Origin: JOPF136 sp963773835
GTDB taxonomy: Bacteria > Acidobacteriota > Terriglobia > Acidiferrales > UBA7541
Reading direction: 5' to 3'
NCBI GenBank assembly: GCA_963773835.1
Contig: CAVZCQ010000001.1
Span: 558,001 to 622,000, forward strand
DNA: 64,000 nt
Shown: positions 1 through 7,889 of the stretch, in pieces
How the letters are laid out: each line of letters opens with the position of its first letter
Numbering within the stretch: the first letter of the stretch is position 1
Translations under genes and position numbers: made by a program
Notes under the pieces: generated by a model
Seen by the model: only the letters and a program-made list of their open reading frames with translations
Told to the model about the DNA's origin: nothing
The model's database searches: none

Positions 1-382
1 CGCCCAGGGCATTGCAGGCAAAACGGTACTCATCAGCTAGCAGCGGGCCGCGGCGCGTGGGACGCTTGCTGACCCGTGGAACGCGGTAGCTGCCGGGACC
101 GAAGGGGAGCGGGCGTTCAGCCTCCAAGTCCACGCCATCGAGTTTTCCGGCCAGATAGGAGATGGGATCGCACCAACGCGTCAGCCCGTCGGTGACCAGC
201 TCGATTCCCGCGGCCACCTGTTCCTCGATGGCGCGGCGCACCATGAAGTTTTCCGCGTCGGAGAGGTCCGCGGCCGTCTTCTCGCCGCGGGCCACGGCTT
301 CGCGCGCGCGCACCAGCACTTGCAGATCGTCGCCGGGGCCGCTGCGGGGGTAGCTTCCAGCGCTGGCGAGTATGAGCTCCAT
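1..382 (-). CDS. MetE-like (cobalamin-independent methionine synthase C-terminal fold) methyltransferase, partial
   Basis: The gene reads leftward from an ATG at 382 and runs off the window, so only the first 127 residues are visible. The N-terminus starts MELILASAGSYPRSG and continues with an E-x-x-R-R-A-I-E-E-Q-V-A-A-G-I-E-L-V-T-D-G segment. This is the GSYPR entry and 'AGIDxVTDGE' strand-loop of UROD/MetE-like TIM barrels. Family members are stand-alone core methionine synthases or methylcobamide methyltransferases that move a methyl group to a thiol. The zinc-binding residues would lie in the missing part, so the substrate cannot be decided. It starts 25 bases after the mqnD stop, so the two are probably co-transcribed. 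Confidence 0.65.
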   Translation of the reverse strand, partial: MELILASAGSYPRSGPGDDLQVLVRAREAVARGEKTAADLSDAENFMVRRAIEEQVAAGIELVTDGLTRWCDPISYLAGKLDGVDLEAERPLPFGPGSYRVPRVSKRPTRRGPLLADEYRFACNALG

Positions 383-407
383 CGCAGGGTAGTCTGCCGC
401 GAGGGCG

Positions 408-1340
408 CTACGATTCCTCTCCGTTGGGGAGAAGGGAAACGAAATCGATGGCCGGGGTGGAGGGGAGGATTCCGGCGTCGTGCCCGCGGGCCAGCAGCTC
501 GCGGACGGCGCTGCGTCCGATTTCGCCCATGCTGAGGGTCCAGGAGTTCACGTACATGCCGACGAACTTATCAGCCAGATCATAATCCATCTCGCGAGCG
601 AACTGGAGGGCATAGGAGAGCGCGGGCTCACGATGGTCCAGGGCGTACTGCACGCTTTCCTGGATGGCGCGGGCCACGCGGCGGCTTACGTCGGGGCCGA
701 GAGCCCGGCGAACAGCGTTGCCGCCCAGAGGAAGCGGGAGGCTGGTCTGCTCGCGCCACCACATGCCCAGATCGATCACGCGGTGCAGGCCGGCGTCTGA
801 ATAGAGCAACTGGCCCTCGTGGATGAGCAGGCCGGCTTCCACAGAACCGCTGCGGACGGCGCCGATAATTTTGTCGAAGGGAATGGGAACGGGCTCGAAG
901 CGAGGCGTGTGCAGGCGCAGAGCCACGTAGGACGAGGTGAGCATGCCGGGGACGGCGATGCGCTTCCCAGCCAGGTCGGCGGGTTTCAGCGCGCGTGCGG
1001 CCACCACCAGCGGGCCGTAGCCGTCGCCGAAGCTCGAGCCGCAATCGAGCAGCGCATATTTCGAGGCCAGCAGGGGGTAGGCGGAGAAGCTGATCGCGGT
1101 GACATCGTACTTCTCTTCCTGCGCAGCCTGGTTCAGGGTTTCGATGTCGGAGAGGGTGTGCGCAAAGCGCAGGCCCGGGACGCGCACCTTATTGGTGGCC
1201 AAGGCGTAAAACATGAAGGCGTCGTCGGAATCCGGGGAGTGGGCCAGCGTCAGGTCCCACGCCTCCGGGCCGCGGGCGGCGGCCAGCGCCTCCTTCTGCC
1301 GGGCTCCCTCCGATTGCGAAGCGCCACTCATTTCTTCCAT
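408..1340 (-). CDS. mqnD: 1,4-dihydroxy-6-naphthoate synthase (menaquinone, futalosine pathway)
   Basis: MqnD-family protein of about 310 residues. The family converts cyclic dehypoxanthine futalosine to 1,4-dihydroxy-6-naphthoate in the futalosine route to menaquinone. The signature LAHSPDSDDAFMFYAL lies near residue 30 of the chosen start. It is followed by a periplasmic-binding-protein-like fold with blocks such as D-x-E-T-L-N, V-T-A-I-S-F-S-A-Y and G-x-L-I-H-E-G-Q. I chose ATG 1340; ATG 1331 is equally possible, and the reading frame stays open upstream to 1448 without homology. No other mqn gene is visible. The menaquinol it helps make is the expected donor for the alternative complex III at the other end of the window. 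Confidence 0.9.
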   Translation of the reverse strand: MEEMSGASQSEGARQKEALAAARGPEAWDLTLAHSPDSDDAFMFYALATNKVRVPGLRFAHTLSDIETLNQAAQEEKYDVTAISFSAYPLLASKYALLDCGSSFGDGYGPLVVAARALKPADLAGKRIAVPGMLTSSYVALRLHTPRFEPVPIPFDKIIGAVRSGSVEAGLLIHEGQLLYSDAGLHRVIDLGMWWREQTSLPLPLGGNAVRRALGPDVSRRVARAIQESVQYALDHREPALSYALQFAREMDYDLADKFVGMYVNSWTLSMGEIGRSAVRELLARGHDAGILPSTPAIDFVSLLPNGEES

Positions 1341-1545
1341 GGTCTTGTGTCCGCGAGAGCCGGCGGCAACGGTCCGGCGCCTGGAACGATCCCGGAAGGG
1401 AGAAGGACAGTTCGCAAAGGAGCCCGCCGCGCCGGGCCGGGCGATCACACGTGCATGCGAGACCGGCGGACAAAAACGAGACTAGCATAGAAGCGGAGAG
1501 GCGACAATCGAGGTATCCACAGGCGGCCAGCGGCGGGGATGCGCT

Positions 1546-2625
1546 TCACAAATCGCTGGCGAGGCGTTTGATGGCAGTAGAGAAATCGGAGCGGTTTTCG
1601 ATGTAGGGTTCCCAGTCGCGGTCGAGCGCTTTCTGGTAAGTCTGCCAGTCGCGCTCGTAGAGATGATTCCGTTCGGCGTAGGGTTTGTAGGAATCGTGAC
1701 CGGAGCCGGCGAGCATGGCTTTTACGACCTCGCCGGTGGTGTAAAAGAGCAGGGCGTGCCACAGGTCGCGGGGGATGGGCTTGGACTGGGCGAGGAATTC
1801 ACGGTCGAGCGCGTCGCGGAGGGGATCGGCGAGACCATGAGAAGCTTCGTGGAAGAGCACCTCGAGCCCGGCAAAGTCCTGATTGCGCGGATCGCGGCTG
1901 GAGACGGTGATGTGCAGGGGATCGAGCGAGGTGTAACTGCCGAAAACTCCGGCGTAAGCGCAGACGTCCACGTGGATGGCGCCCCTGGGCCAGGGCGCGC
2001 GGTAAATGGCGGACAGCCGGTGAGAAATGGTGGCGCCGAGCACTTCGACCAGAGGAGCGACGGCGTCGATCCAGGCCCGGTTCGCGCGATCGTCGTCCGG
2101 CCACCAGTGCGCGCGGTAGACGGGCGCGGCTTTGAAGAGCGCGGCGATGATGCCGGAAAGGAATCCGGTGGCTTCGGCGGATTCGTCGTCGCCCATTTCC
2201 GCCAGACGGTCGTTCATCAATACGAGGTCCTGATCGAAGAGAAGATCGTGAGGGGCGATTTTGACCTCGTACTCGTTCACGGCGGAACTCCAGTCGCGGC
2301 GCTCTTTGTCCGTGAGGGCGTCGAGAGAGAGCGGGGCGGTGGCCGGGTTCGAGGCAGCGGACTGGGTGCGCACCACGGGGCGCTCGCTGCGCAGCCGCGC
2401 CTGTTGGTAGAGAACGTGATGAAGATTCACCCAGAAGCTGCTGTAGAGGGCGAAGACGGGCAGCGGTCCGCGGGGCACAGTGATGGAGGGGCGAGCGTTG
2501 GTGCCGATGACGGGCTGCGGGACCTGAGCCATGGCCACGGAGGGGAACAGAAGGCAGAAGAGAGGGAAGAACGCGGCGAAGAAGCGGCGAGAGTTCTGTG
2601 CAGGCCTGTGGTTCGAGCAGCGCAT
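1546..2625 (-). CDS. exported hypothetical protein with HExxH motif
   Basis: About 359 residues from ATG 2625. A signal peptide is clear: basic start (NSRRFF), hydrophobic stretch AAFFPLFCLLFP, then the SVAMAQ cleavage region. Near the C-terminal third is LFHEASHGLADPL, an HExxH zinc-metallopeptidase-like motif, so a periplasmic zincin is possible. I cannot name a family, and a third metal ligand is not obvious. The rest is rich in W, Y and R. The start at 2625 lies 14 bases beyond the bioY stop, so it is probably the second gene of a bioY operon. An earlier in-frame ATG at 2667 would put unlikely residues before the signal peptide and overlap bioY. Confidence 0.6.
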   Translation of the reverse strand: MRCSNHRPAQNSRRFFAAFFPLFCLLFPSVAMAQVPQPVIGTNARPSITVPRGPLPVFALYSSFWVNLHHVLYQQARLRSERPVVRTQSAASNPATAPLSLDALTDKERRDWSSAVNEYEVKIAPHDLLFDQDLVLMNDRLAEMGDDESAEATGFLSGIIAALFKAAPVYRAHWWPDDDRANRAWIDAVAPLVEVLGATISHRLSAIYRAPWPRGAIHVDVCAYAGVFGSYTSLDPLHITVSSRDPRNQDFAGLEVLFHEASHGLADPLRDALDREFLAQSKPIPRDLWHALLFYTTGEVVKAMLAGSGHDSYKPYAERNHLYERDWQTYQKALDRDWEPYIENRSDFSTAIKRLASDL

Positions 2626-2638
2626 CTGAAAGAGGGTC

Positions 2639-3235
2639 TCAGCTCTTTGGGGGCAGTGCTCTGGCAATTGTGGCGACGACGGCCAATTTAATGAAATCTC
2701 CCGCGAGGAAGGGAAGAACGCCGAGCTTCACGGCCGGGACGCCGCCGACAAAGGAGACGAGCCAGCCCCACCCGCAGAGCAGGATGATGGCCTCGCCGGG
2801 CGCCAGAGCCGCAGCCGCGGCGAGCCATCCCGCGAACTGCCGGAGCGAGGATGCGCGCGCAGACAGGAGTTCGACGAGGCGCCCGGCGACGAACGCGGCC
2901 AGCGGAAATGCCAACAGGTAACCCGCCGTAGGCCCGAAAAAGCGCGCGGCAGCCGGTGCTCCGTAGGGCTGAAAGACGGGCAGGCCTGCAGCTCCTTCAA
3001 CGAGGTAGAGCAGGGCCGCCAGGGAGCTGGCGCGCGCGCCGAACAGCACGGCAATCAGGAGGACTCCAAACGTCTGGAGAGTGAGCGGCACGGGCGTCCA
3101 GGGCAGGGGGATGGAAACCTTGGAACAGAGAATCAGAATGACGTTGGCGAGCAGCAGAGGGACGGCGAGGCGCGCCAGCCATCCTCTTGCTTCGCTCGAG
3201 CCGTGGCGGAGAACTTGCGTATAGGTGCTGATCAT
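2639..3235 (-). CDS. bioY: biotin ECF transporter S component BioY
   Basis: 198-residue membrane protein with about six hydrophobic segments. It carries the BioY pattern: an early segment ending KVSIPLPWTPVPLTLQTFGVL, then the G-A-A-G-L-P-V-F block and a late G-x-x-K-L-G-V-L-P-F-L-A-G-D-F-I-K region. BioY binds biotin in the membrane and works alone or with the shared ECF energising module (EcfAA'T), which is not encoded nearby. Length matches the family, and no biotin synthesis genes are visible. The start ATG 3235 gives a normal cytoplasmic N-terminus. The HExxH exported protein follows 14 bases later on the same strand. Confidence 0.92.
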   Translation of the reverse strand: MISTYTQVLRHGSSEARGWLARLAVPLLLANVILILCSKVSIPLPWTPVPLTLQTFGVLLIAVLFGARASSLAALLYLVEGAAGLPVFQPYGAPAAARFFGPTAGYLLAFPLAAFVAGRLVELLSARASSLRQFAGWLAAAAALAPGEAIILLCGWGWLVSFVGGVPAVKLGVLPFLAGDFIKLAVVATIARALPPKS

Positions 3236-3340
3236 GGGTCTCCCTGCGGGTCCAGATTATAGCTGAATCGAGCGGCGCGTGGCGCGCCGTCCCACGCCAG
3301 AGCAGCCAGAATCCCGAAGCTTCGGGAGGCGTCCCCACCG

Positions 3341-4258
3341 TCAGTCCGGGCGTTCTTCGAGGCGATCGTTCAGCCGAGGGTCGTCCGGCCCGGCAACGTC
3401 GCCCTTCCTGTCGACGCCGCGGAGCACTCCCGAGGAATCCAGATAGAACGAGAGCTTGCCTCCCGGGCCATACTGAATGGGAGTGGCGACGATTTCGAAG
3501 CGGCCGCCGGCTTCGCGCGAGGGAGAGAACACGCGGTAGCGATACGTATAGTTGTTTTTCTTGCCCGCGGCCAGATCCGCGTCAATCAGGTTGGCGGCAT
3601 CGGGCGAAATCCCTTCTTTGGGCGCGGGGCCGAGCTGTGCGAGGGATTCGGGGAGCGAGCCGAATGCTTTGCGATAGGTCTCCGCGGCGTCGGCTATCCG
3701 GCGCATCTCGTCCACGGCGTTCTGCTCGCGGAGCACGATATCCTGCGCGGCCCACTGCTTCGCGAGCTCGGGAATGTTGAGCATCAGCAGGCCCAGCGAG
3801 ATCAGGCGCCAGCCTTCGGGCTCGCGAACCAGACCGAAATCGGCGGAGAGGCCGCTGGGAAGCGTGGCGGTAACGAAGGCGAGATTGCCGCGCACGCGCT
3901 CGTGGCCCATCCGCAGCTGTGTGGTCTCGGACGGAGAGGAGCAGCGCAGGACGGGCGTGCCCTCCGTGGAAGTGGAGAGCAGCGGTTTGCCGGCCTCGCG
4001 CACGGCCACCAGACGTCGCATCAGCTCACGCTGCTGGACCTGCGGCAGGTTCCGATAGGCTTCCGCGCTTGCCTCGGGCAGGAACGTGGCGAACTCGCCG
4101 ATCTGCTGCCGGCAGGCAACGGAAAGGGCATCGACGAGAGTCTCGGAGGGTGAGGGGATGGACGCCGGGACCGGCGGGTTCTGCGCCGACAGCGGCGCCG
4201 CGCAGGGAACGGCCAAGGCGAGAAAAGCGGCGATAGCGAACGTCGAGCGAGTCGTCAT
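3341..4258 (-). CDS. exported hypothetical protein
   Basis: 305 residues with a classical signal peptide (MTTRSTFAIAAFLALAVPC, then an AAPLSAQ cleavage region). The mature part has a compact N-terminal domain, a helical middle with an L-x-L-L-M-L-N-I-P-E-L-A-K-Q-W stretch, and a C-terminal segment with a YRYRVFSPSREAGGRFEIVA strand region that resembles type II pseudopilin-like C-terminal folds. I recognise no catalytic motif. Its ATG overlaps the stop of the receiver-domain gene upstream (ATGA at 4255-4258), so the two are translationally coupled. The function is unknown. Confidence 0.6.
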   Translation of the reverse strand: MTTRSTFAIAAFLALAVPCAAPLSAQNPPVPASIPSPSETLVDALSVACRQQIGEFATFLPEASAEAYRNLPQVQQRELMRRLVAVREAGKPLLSTSTEGTPVLRCSSPSETTQLRMGHERVRGNLAFVTATLPSGLSADFGLVREPEGWRLISLGLLMLNIPELAKQWAAQDIVLREQNAVDEMRRIADAAETYRKAFGSLPESLAQLGPAPKEGISPDAANLIDADLAAGKKNNYTYRYRVFSPSREAGGRFEIVATPIQYGPGGKLSFYLDSSGVLRGVDRKGDVAGPDDPRLNDRLEERPD

Positions 4259-4611
4259 GGCGCGAGTCTTGCCCGGGCGAAGATGGCGGGAAGCTCCTTG
4301 GAAAATTGCGAACGGGGCATGACTTCGGTGCAGCCAGCCCGGCGCGCGCGTTCGGCCAGATCCGTCTGTACGTGAGAAAGGAAGGCGATCAGGGGCATAG
4401 AGTTGCCTGGAGCGAGCTGCTCGACGGCACGAAGCGGGTCATGGGCCGCATTGAGGTCCAGGACAATGAGTGCCGGCGGGTGGGCGCGCGCCTCTTCCAC
4501 CAGGTCTTCCGGGGTGGCGAAGCAGGCGAGTTCGACGCCGGTGTGGCGCGCCGTTTCGATGAGTTTGGCGCGGAAAAAGAGATCGTCCACCAATGCGAGC
4601 ACCCGGCCCAT
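4255..4611 (-). CDS. stand-alone response-regulator receiver-like domain
   Basis: 118 residues from ATG 4611 (MGRVLALVDDLFFRAKL). The fold pattern fits a CheY-like receiver: a beta-1 strand followed by VDD, then A-L-I-V-L-D-L-N with a candidate phosphoacceptor Asp near residue 52, a conserved S/T position in L-I-A-F-L-S-H near residue 80, and helix 5 at the end. The beta-1 acidic pair is shifted compared with canonical receivers, so phosphorylation is uncertain. There is no output domain and no neighbouring histidine kinase. It is coupled by a 4-base overlap to the exported protein downstream. The frame is open upstream to 4935, but that part has no recognisable sequence. Confidence 0.6.
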   Translation of the reverse strand: MGRVLALVDDLFFRAKLIETARHTGVELACFATPEDLVEEARAHPPALIVLDLNAAHDPLRAVEQLAPGNSMPLIAFLSHVQTDLAERARRAGCTEVMPRSQFSKELPAIFARARLAP

Positions 4612-4690
4612 CCTTCTCTGCCCTCGCCCCCTGCCGCCCCGCTGTGCGAGGCTAGCAGCTTCGTACCTGCAAGTATAAGATTTGTTAGGA

Positions 4691-5167
4691 ATGAATCCTA
4701 TCGCGCGCGCGGCGCTGGAGGCGTTTGAAGCGGGAGGAACGTCCACGCTGTCGCGCGAGACGCTGGAGGCGGCTCTGGCGCGCGGCGGCGCACTCTGCCG
4801 CGAGTCCTGCAACGGCGTGCTGGACGATTTGCTGCGGGAACGATTGCTGGTCGCGGAAGAGGGCGGCGCGAGGTTTCGCCGGACGGAGGCGGGACGGCTG
4901 GCGCTGGCCGGGCCGCTGGATTTGACGCTGTACACGCGCGCCGGTTGCCATCTTTGCGAGGAAATGAAAGCGGCGCTCGCGCCGCTGGTGCGCGAATTCA
5001 GGGCGCGGCTCGCGGAGGTGGACGTGGACCAGTCGGAAGAATTGCGGACGCTGTATGGAAATGATGTGCCGGTGTTGTTTCTGGGCGCGCGGAAAGCGGC
5101 GAAACACCGGCTGGATGCGCCGCAGATGCGGCGGCAACTGGAGAGAGTAGTGGCGACTGGCGTGTGA
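4691..5167 (+). CDS. glutaredoxin-family protein with N-terminal helical (winged-helix-like) extension
   Basis: 158 residues from ATG 4691; a TTG at 4682 is an alternative start. The C-terminal 80 residues are a thioredoxin-fold domain starting DLTLYTRAGCHLCEEMK, with a C-x-x-C redox site (CHLC) and a conserved cis-proline turn (N-D-V-P-V-L-F-L-G). This matches the glutaredoxin-like DUF836 group. The first 75 residues are helical and contain a T-L-S-R-E-T-L-E-A-A-L segment and an LLRERLLVAEEGGARFRRTEAG wing-like end, which looks like a small winged helix. Such a fusion could link thiol state to DNA binding, but that is inference. It is divergent from the receiver gene, with about 80 bases between them. 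Confidence 0.7.
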   Translation: MNPIARAALEAFEAGGTSTLSRETLEAALARGGALCRESCNGVLDDLLRERLLVAEEGGARFRRTEAGRLALAGPLDLTLYTRAGCHLCEEMKAALAPLVREFRARLAEVDVDQSEELRTLYGNDVPVLFLGARKAAKHRLDAPQMRRQLERVVATGV

Positions 5168-5262
5168 CGAGAGGGGAGCCTGCTCGCCCTCCGGATTGAG
5201 TGGGGTAGGGGAATCGGGCCCGAAAAAGGCCACGGTGCTGGCGCCCTGCGATGCAGCCCAGA

Positions 5263-5703
5263 TCAGTGATGGGCTTCCAGTTTGGCGCCGACGGTTTCGT
5301 CGGGAACGTCGCCGGGGCGGCCTTTGACGCGGTCGTACGCGGTCAGTTCGCACACCGAACCGAGCCCCTCGTTATAAAAGGTCTGCAGGCCGAGCACGCT
5401 GCGCAGGTCCTCGTTGAACCGGCGAAGGCTGACGAGTTGGGGAGCGTGCGCCGGCACCTTCTTGCCGTCGGAGCGCAACAGAAATTTCTGATAGCCGGCG
5501 TCCCACAGGCGCGTGAACAGGCCTCCGGAAATCACCGTGGGCAGCTCCGTCATCTCGAACCGGCCATCGGGCGTTCGCCGGAATTCGGCGCCGCAGCCGT
5601 GACGCTCCACGCGGACCACGCCACCTGTGCTGGAGACGGCGAAGCCGGCGCGGGGCAGTGTGTCGATCTGGGCTTTGGTGAATCGCTCGTTGACGTACCA
5701 CAT
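5263..5703 (-). CDS. conserved hypothetical protein
   Basis: 146 residues starting MWYVNERFTKAQID. The protein is mostly beta/alpha with one cysteine near residue 37 (R-H-G-C-G-A-E-F), no signal peptide and no membrane segment. I do not recognise a catalytic motif. Codon use and GC are like the neighbours. It follows the 84-residue gene on the same strand, with only 3 bases between that stop and this start, so the pair is almost certainly co-transcribed. Function unknown. Confidence 0.6.
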   Translation of the reverse strand: MWYVNERFTKAQIDTLPRAGFAVSSTGGVVRVERHGCGAEFRRTPDGRFEMTELPTVISGGLFTRLWDAGYQKFLLRSDGKKVPAHAPQLVSLRRFNEDLRSVLGLQTFYNEGLGSVCELTAYDRVKGRPGDVPDETVGAKLEAHH

Positions 5704-5706
5704 GGG

Positions 5707-5961
5707 CTAGATTTCGCCTCCGAGAGTGCGGATGCGCGCTTCCAGTTCAGCTACGGTGCGTTCCAGCAGTTCGCGGTGGCGGGGATGCCGGGCGGAGGCG
5801 AGGTCGGCGAGCATGCGCTTTCGCGCCAATAGCAACTCCTCCCGTTTGCGAATGCGTTCCTGTTCCTGGGGACTGCGCTCGGCCCGCGGACGGCGCGGGT
5901 GGGACTGGGCAGGGTCTTCGCGGTGTTCTTCGACGGCCTTGCTTTCCCAGCCTCGAGCCAT
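5707..5961 (-). CDS. small coiled-coil hypothetical protein
   Basis: 84 residues, strongly charged. The first 30 residues are disordered and rich in R, P and E. Residues 32-80 form a long amphipathic helix with heptad-like leucines (ELLLARKRMLADL ... ELLERTVAELEARIRTL), typical of a short coiled coil. There is no cysteine, signal or membrane segment. It is the first gene of a two-gene unit with the 146-residue protein. The upstream 190 bases separate it from the divergent cysteine operon. Function unknown. Confidence 0.55.
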   Translation of the reverse strand: MARGWESKAVEEHREDPAQSHPRRPRAERSPQEQERIRKREELLLARKRMLADLASARHPRHRELLERTVAELEARIRTLGGEI

Positions 5962-6149
5962 GGGACACTCATTATACCGCAGACGCCGCGGGGCTGCACG
6001 GGATGGGACTTGGTTTTGTGACTATGATGGGCGTTCTGCTAATCTCGTAGACAACCTGGTGATGCAGCTTGGAGGGCGGTGCCGCATCAAATAGAGAGGC
6101 GGCCGCGCGTTTTCGCCCGCACTGCTTCGCCGGCAGGATCCGCACGCAA

Positions 6150-7124
6150 ATGAGTGGAGGAACACAATCCGCAGGAGTGGTGACTGCCGCAGAAGCCCGC
6201 CGGCTGGGTTCGACGCTGGTGGAGCGGGTGGGAAATACGCCGCTCGTTCGGCTGGATCGCGCGGGGCGAGAGTTCGCCCCGGTACAGTTTTATGCGAAGG
6301 CGGAATGGTACAACCCTGGCGGGTCTGTGAAAGACCGGCCGGCCCTGAGCATGATCCGGGCAGGGGAGCAGAGCGGTGCGCTCGTCCCGGGAAAAACGAT
6401 TCTGGACGCGACCAGCGGCAACACGGGAATCGCCTATGCGATGCTGGGCGCGGCGCTGGGATATGCGGTGAAATTGTGCCTTCCGGCGAGCGCCTCGATC
6501 GAACGGAAACGCATTCTGCGGGCGTTCGGGGCGGAACTGGTGATTACGCCGGGGGACGAGGGGTCGGACGGCGCCATTCGCCGCGTGCGCGAACTGTATG
6601 CCACAGACCCGGAGCGGTACTTCTATCCGGACCAATACAGCAATCCGGCGAACTGGCAGGCGCATTACCGGACGACGGCGGAGGAAATCTGGGCGCAGAC
6701 GGAAGGCCGCGTCACGCACTTCGTGGCCGGGTTGGGCACCAGCGGGACGTTTGTGGGCACGGCGCGCCGGCTAAAGGAGCGCAACCCGGCGATCCGCTGC
6801 ATCAGTTTGCAGCCGGACGGACCGTTTCACGGGCTCGAGGGATGGAAGCACATGCCGTCCGCCATCGTTCCGAAAATCTACGACCCTTCCGTGGCGGACG
6901 AGAATCTGGAAATCCAGACCGAAGACGCGTATGAGTTGGCGATGCGGCTGGCCCGCGAAGAGGGCCTGCTGGCGAGTCCCAGCGCCGCGGCGGCGCTGGC
7001 CGGCAGTTTCCTGGTGGCAGTGCGGCTGCCGCGCGGGGAACGGGCGGTGATTGTGACGATTTTTCCCGATTCGGGGGACAAATACCTGAGCGAGCGCTTT
7101 TGGCAGGAGCAGGGAAAACTGTGA
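6150..7124 (+). CDS. cysM: PLP-dependent cysteine synthase, CysM/O-phosphoserine-sulfhydrylase-like
   Basis: 324 residues from ATG 6150, the same length as mycobacterial CysM. The PLP lysine is K61 in N-P-G-G-S-V-K-D-R-P-A, the phosphate-cradle motif SGNTG is at 89-93, and GLGTSGTFVG follows. Family enzymes form L-cysteine from an activated serine and a sulfur donor. The next three genes are a JAMM protease, a ubiquitin-like sulfur carrier and its activator, so the likely donor is CysO thiocarboxylate rather than free sulfide. In the region where mycobacterial CysM has the phosphoserine-binding Arg (L-R-N-M), this protein reads G-L-E-G-W-K-H-M, so a Lys may replace it and substrate choice is open. 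The stop overlaps the next start (GTGA). Confidence 0.85.
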   Translation: MSGGTQSAGVVTAAEARRLGSTLVERVGNTPLVRLDRAGREFAPVQFYAKAEWYNPGGSVKDRPALSMIRAGEQSGALVPGKTILDATSGNTGIAYAMLGAALGYAVKLCLPASASIERKRILRAFGAELVITPGDEGSDGAIRRVRELYATDPERYFYPDQYSNPANWQAHYRTTAEEIWAQTEGRVTHFVAGLGTSGTFVGTARRLKERNPAIRCISLQPDGPFHGLEGWKHMPSAIVPKIYDPSVADENLEIQTEDAYELAMRLAREEGLLASPSAAAALAGSFLVAVRLPRGERAVIVTIFPDSGDKYLSERFWQEQGKL

Positions 7125-7558
7125 GGCTGCGGCTCACCTCCCGGGTGCAGGATGAGATCCGCGAACACGGCGCGCGCGGCTACCCGTACGAAGTGTGCGG
7201 CGCACTGCTGGGCCGGGAACTGGATGCCGACGGAGCTGGACCCATGCGCGAAGTGACCGCGGTGCTACCGCTCGAAAACCGGCGCGACGATTCACCGCGC
7301 AACCGCTTTTCGGTGACGCCGGAGGACGTGCTGCGGGCAGAACGCGCAGCAGCGGAGCAAAGGCTGGAGCTGCTGGGCTGGTACCATACCCATCCGGACC
7401 ATCCGGCGCGGCCGAGCGAGTTCGACCGCGAGCACGCCTGGCCGTGGTATAGCTACGTGATCCTGGGAGTCGCGGCGAGCGTGCCGGGCGAGATGGCTTC
7501 GTGGCGGCTGGCGGACGACCGCAGCGGATATGCCGCGGAAAGCATCGAAGTAGGCTGA
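7121..7558 (+). CDS. mec: JAMM/MPN+ metalloprotease, Mec (CysO-cysteine peptidase)-like
   Basis: 145 residues from GTG 7121, which overlaps the cysM stop by four bases; a TTG at 7100 is less likely. The zinc site is complete: E24 in Y-E-V-C-G-A-L-L-G, H89 and H91 in W-Y-H-T-H-P, S99 and D102. This reproduces H-x-H-x7-S-x2-D exactly. In mycobacteria Mec hydrolyses the CysO-cysteine adduct to release cysteine and regenerate CysO. Here it could also trim the C-terminal tail of the downstream CysO to expose Gly-Gly, as QbsD does for QbsE in thioquinolobactin synthesis. It sits between cysM and cysO in one operon. Confidence 0.88.
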   Translation: MRLRLTSRVQDEIREHGARGYPYEVCGALLGRELDADGAGPMREVTAVLPLENRRDDSPRNRFSVTPEDVLRAERAAAEQRLELLGWYHTHPDHPARPSEFDREHAWPWYSYVILGVAASVPGEMASWRLADDRSGYAAESIEVG

Positions 7559-7571
7559 GAGGGAGAGCGCG

Positions 7572-7889
7572 ATGGCAGTAAAAGTGATGATTCCCACGCC
7601 GCTGCGGCCCTATGCCGGGAAGCGCGACCACGTGGAAGTGGCGGCGAAAACGGTGGGCGAAGCGCTCGACACGCTGATCGCGCAGCACGGCGAATTGCGG
7701 CGGCACCTGTACCAGGACGACGGCAGGCTGCGCAGCTTTGTGAACGTCTATGTGAACGACGACGACATCCGCTACCTCCAGAAGGAAGCGACTCCGGTGC
7801 GGGATGGGGATACGGTAAGCATTGTGCCGTCGATTGCAGGAGGAAGCTGTGGCGCGGGCACTCCTGTCCGTGCCAGCTCGTGGCGATGA
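7572..7889 (+). CDS. cysO: ubiquitin-like sulfur carrier protein, CysO/MoaD/ThiS family, with C-terminal extension
   Basis: 105 residues with a good ribosome site (GAGAGGGAGAG) 4-10 bases before ATG 7572. The beta-grasp fold is clear: V-K-V-M-I-P-T-P-L-R start, F-V-N-V-Y-V-N-D-D-D-I-R-Y-L, and D-G-D-T-V-S-I-V-P-S-I-A-G-G. The sulfur-carrying Gly-Gly is at residues 90-91. Mature carriers end there, but this one continues for 14 residues (SCGAGTPVRASSWR) before TGA. The tail must be removed before adenylation, or the stop reflects a sequence error. The Mec-like protease next door is the obvious candidate for trimming. The last codons overlap the moeZ start. Confidence 0.85.
   Translation: MAVKVMIPTPLRPYAGKRDHVEVAAKTVGEALDTLIAQHGELRRHLYQDDGRLRSFVNVYVNDDDIRYLQKEATPVRDGDTVSIVPSIAGGSCGAGTPVRASSWR

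Noticed and set aside
5962..6149. SAM or T-box riboswitch before cysM
   Set aside because: There is a GGTGAT and a GCCGC/GCGGC stem, but no conserved core of any riboswitch class that I can match.
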